41,496 nt of DNA, from contig CAMBQN010000023.1 of NCBI GenBank assembly GCA_945870025.1, positions 1 to 41,496 of the forward strand. Direction: 5' to 3'. Both the position numbers and the translations under genes were made by a program. The stretch comes from Akkermansia muciniphila. GTDB taxonomy: Bacteria > Verrucomicrobiota > Kiritimatiellia > RFP12 > JAAYNR01. The notes under the pieces were generated by a model. The model saw only the letters and a list, made by a program, of their open reading frames with translations, had not been told where the DNA came from and made no database searches. This document shows, in pieces, positions 41,432-41,496 of this stretch; the stretch's first letter is position 1; every line of letters begins with the position of its first letter.

Positions 41432-41496
41432 ACCGTCTGCGCGGTCCGATACGTCCCGCGCCACCGCTGCCGCGTCGGCCGGGGCGCTAGCCCACG

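Noticed and set aside
41264-41464. N-terminal extension of Lnt
   Set aside because: Residues before the ATG at 41263 are not hydrophobic or Lnt-like and contain repeat sequence and the putative promoter.

Overview
The window looks like a GC-rich chromosomal segment of a Gram-negative (diderm) bacterium, probably from the PVC group (Kiritimatiellota, Verrucomicrobiota or Lentisphaerota). This rests on the Tol-Pal and Lnt genes (an outer membrane with lipoproteins), an ECF sigma factor with the C-terminal extension typical of planctomycete and verrucomicrobial ECFs, a formylglycine-enzyme-like lipoprotein, giant secreted alpha-2-macroglobulins (A2M), and many palindromic intergenic repeats. The phylum is an inference. 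No rRNA, tRNA, CRISPR array or transposase gene was seen.

Left part (0-15 kb) is mostly conserved housekeeping. tolB-pal are followed by prmA-hflX-rsmI (L11 methyltransferase, ribosome-associated GTPase, 16S rRNA methyltransferase). A leaderless-looking lipoprotein gene with a triplicated 57-residue proline-rich repeat leads into a MoxR / DUF58 / transglutaminase operon. A convergent minus-strand pair encodes adenosine deaminase and a SAM methyltransferase, and a FGE-fold lipoprotein follows.

Central part (15.6-38.1 kb) is the striking region, an apparent antiprotease island. It holds a secreted A2M of 2009 aa with a CSEQ thioester motif, a secreted CxxC-rich protein, a small coiled-coil protein, a second giant secreted protein of 2134 aa, an inhibitory-type serpin, and a 2268-aa protein in which an ECF sigma factor is fused in frame, through one membrane or signal segment, to a second full-length A2M whose thioester motif has become CSEV. 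The two stand-alone giants share a nearly identical upstream block, GGGAAC-N17-TGTCTCA, resembling an ECF-type promoter. This suggests, but does not prove, a regulon in which a sigma-A2M chimera senses proteolysis outside the cytoplasmic membrane and controls protease inhibitors.

Right part (38.1-41.5 kb) holds duplicated hairpins, a ParE/RelE-type toxin-antitoxin pair, a truncated signal-peptide ORF, and lnt on the minus strand.

Throughout runs a second system: palindromic, apparently mobile elements with terminal inverted repeats and target-site duplications, whose hairpin arms are tandem degenerate hexamers (GATTAN, TCGNNN) or heptamers (TCAGAAT-like, CCTGAAA-like). The same heptamers occur as in-frame tandem repeats inside both A2M genes, at the same aligned position but with different repeat units.
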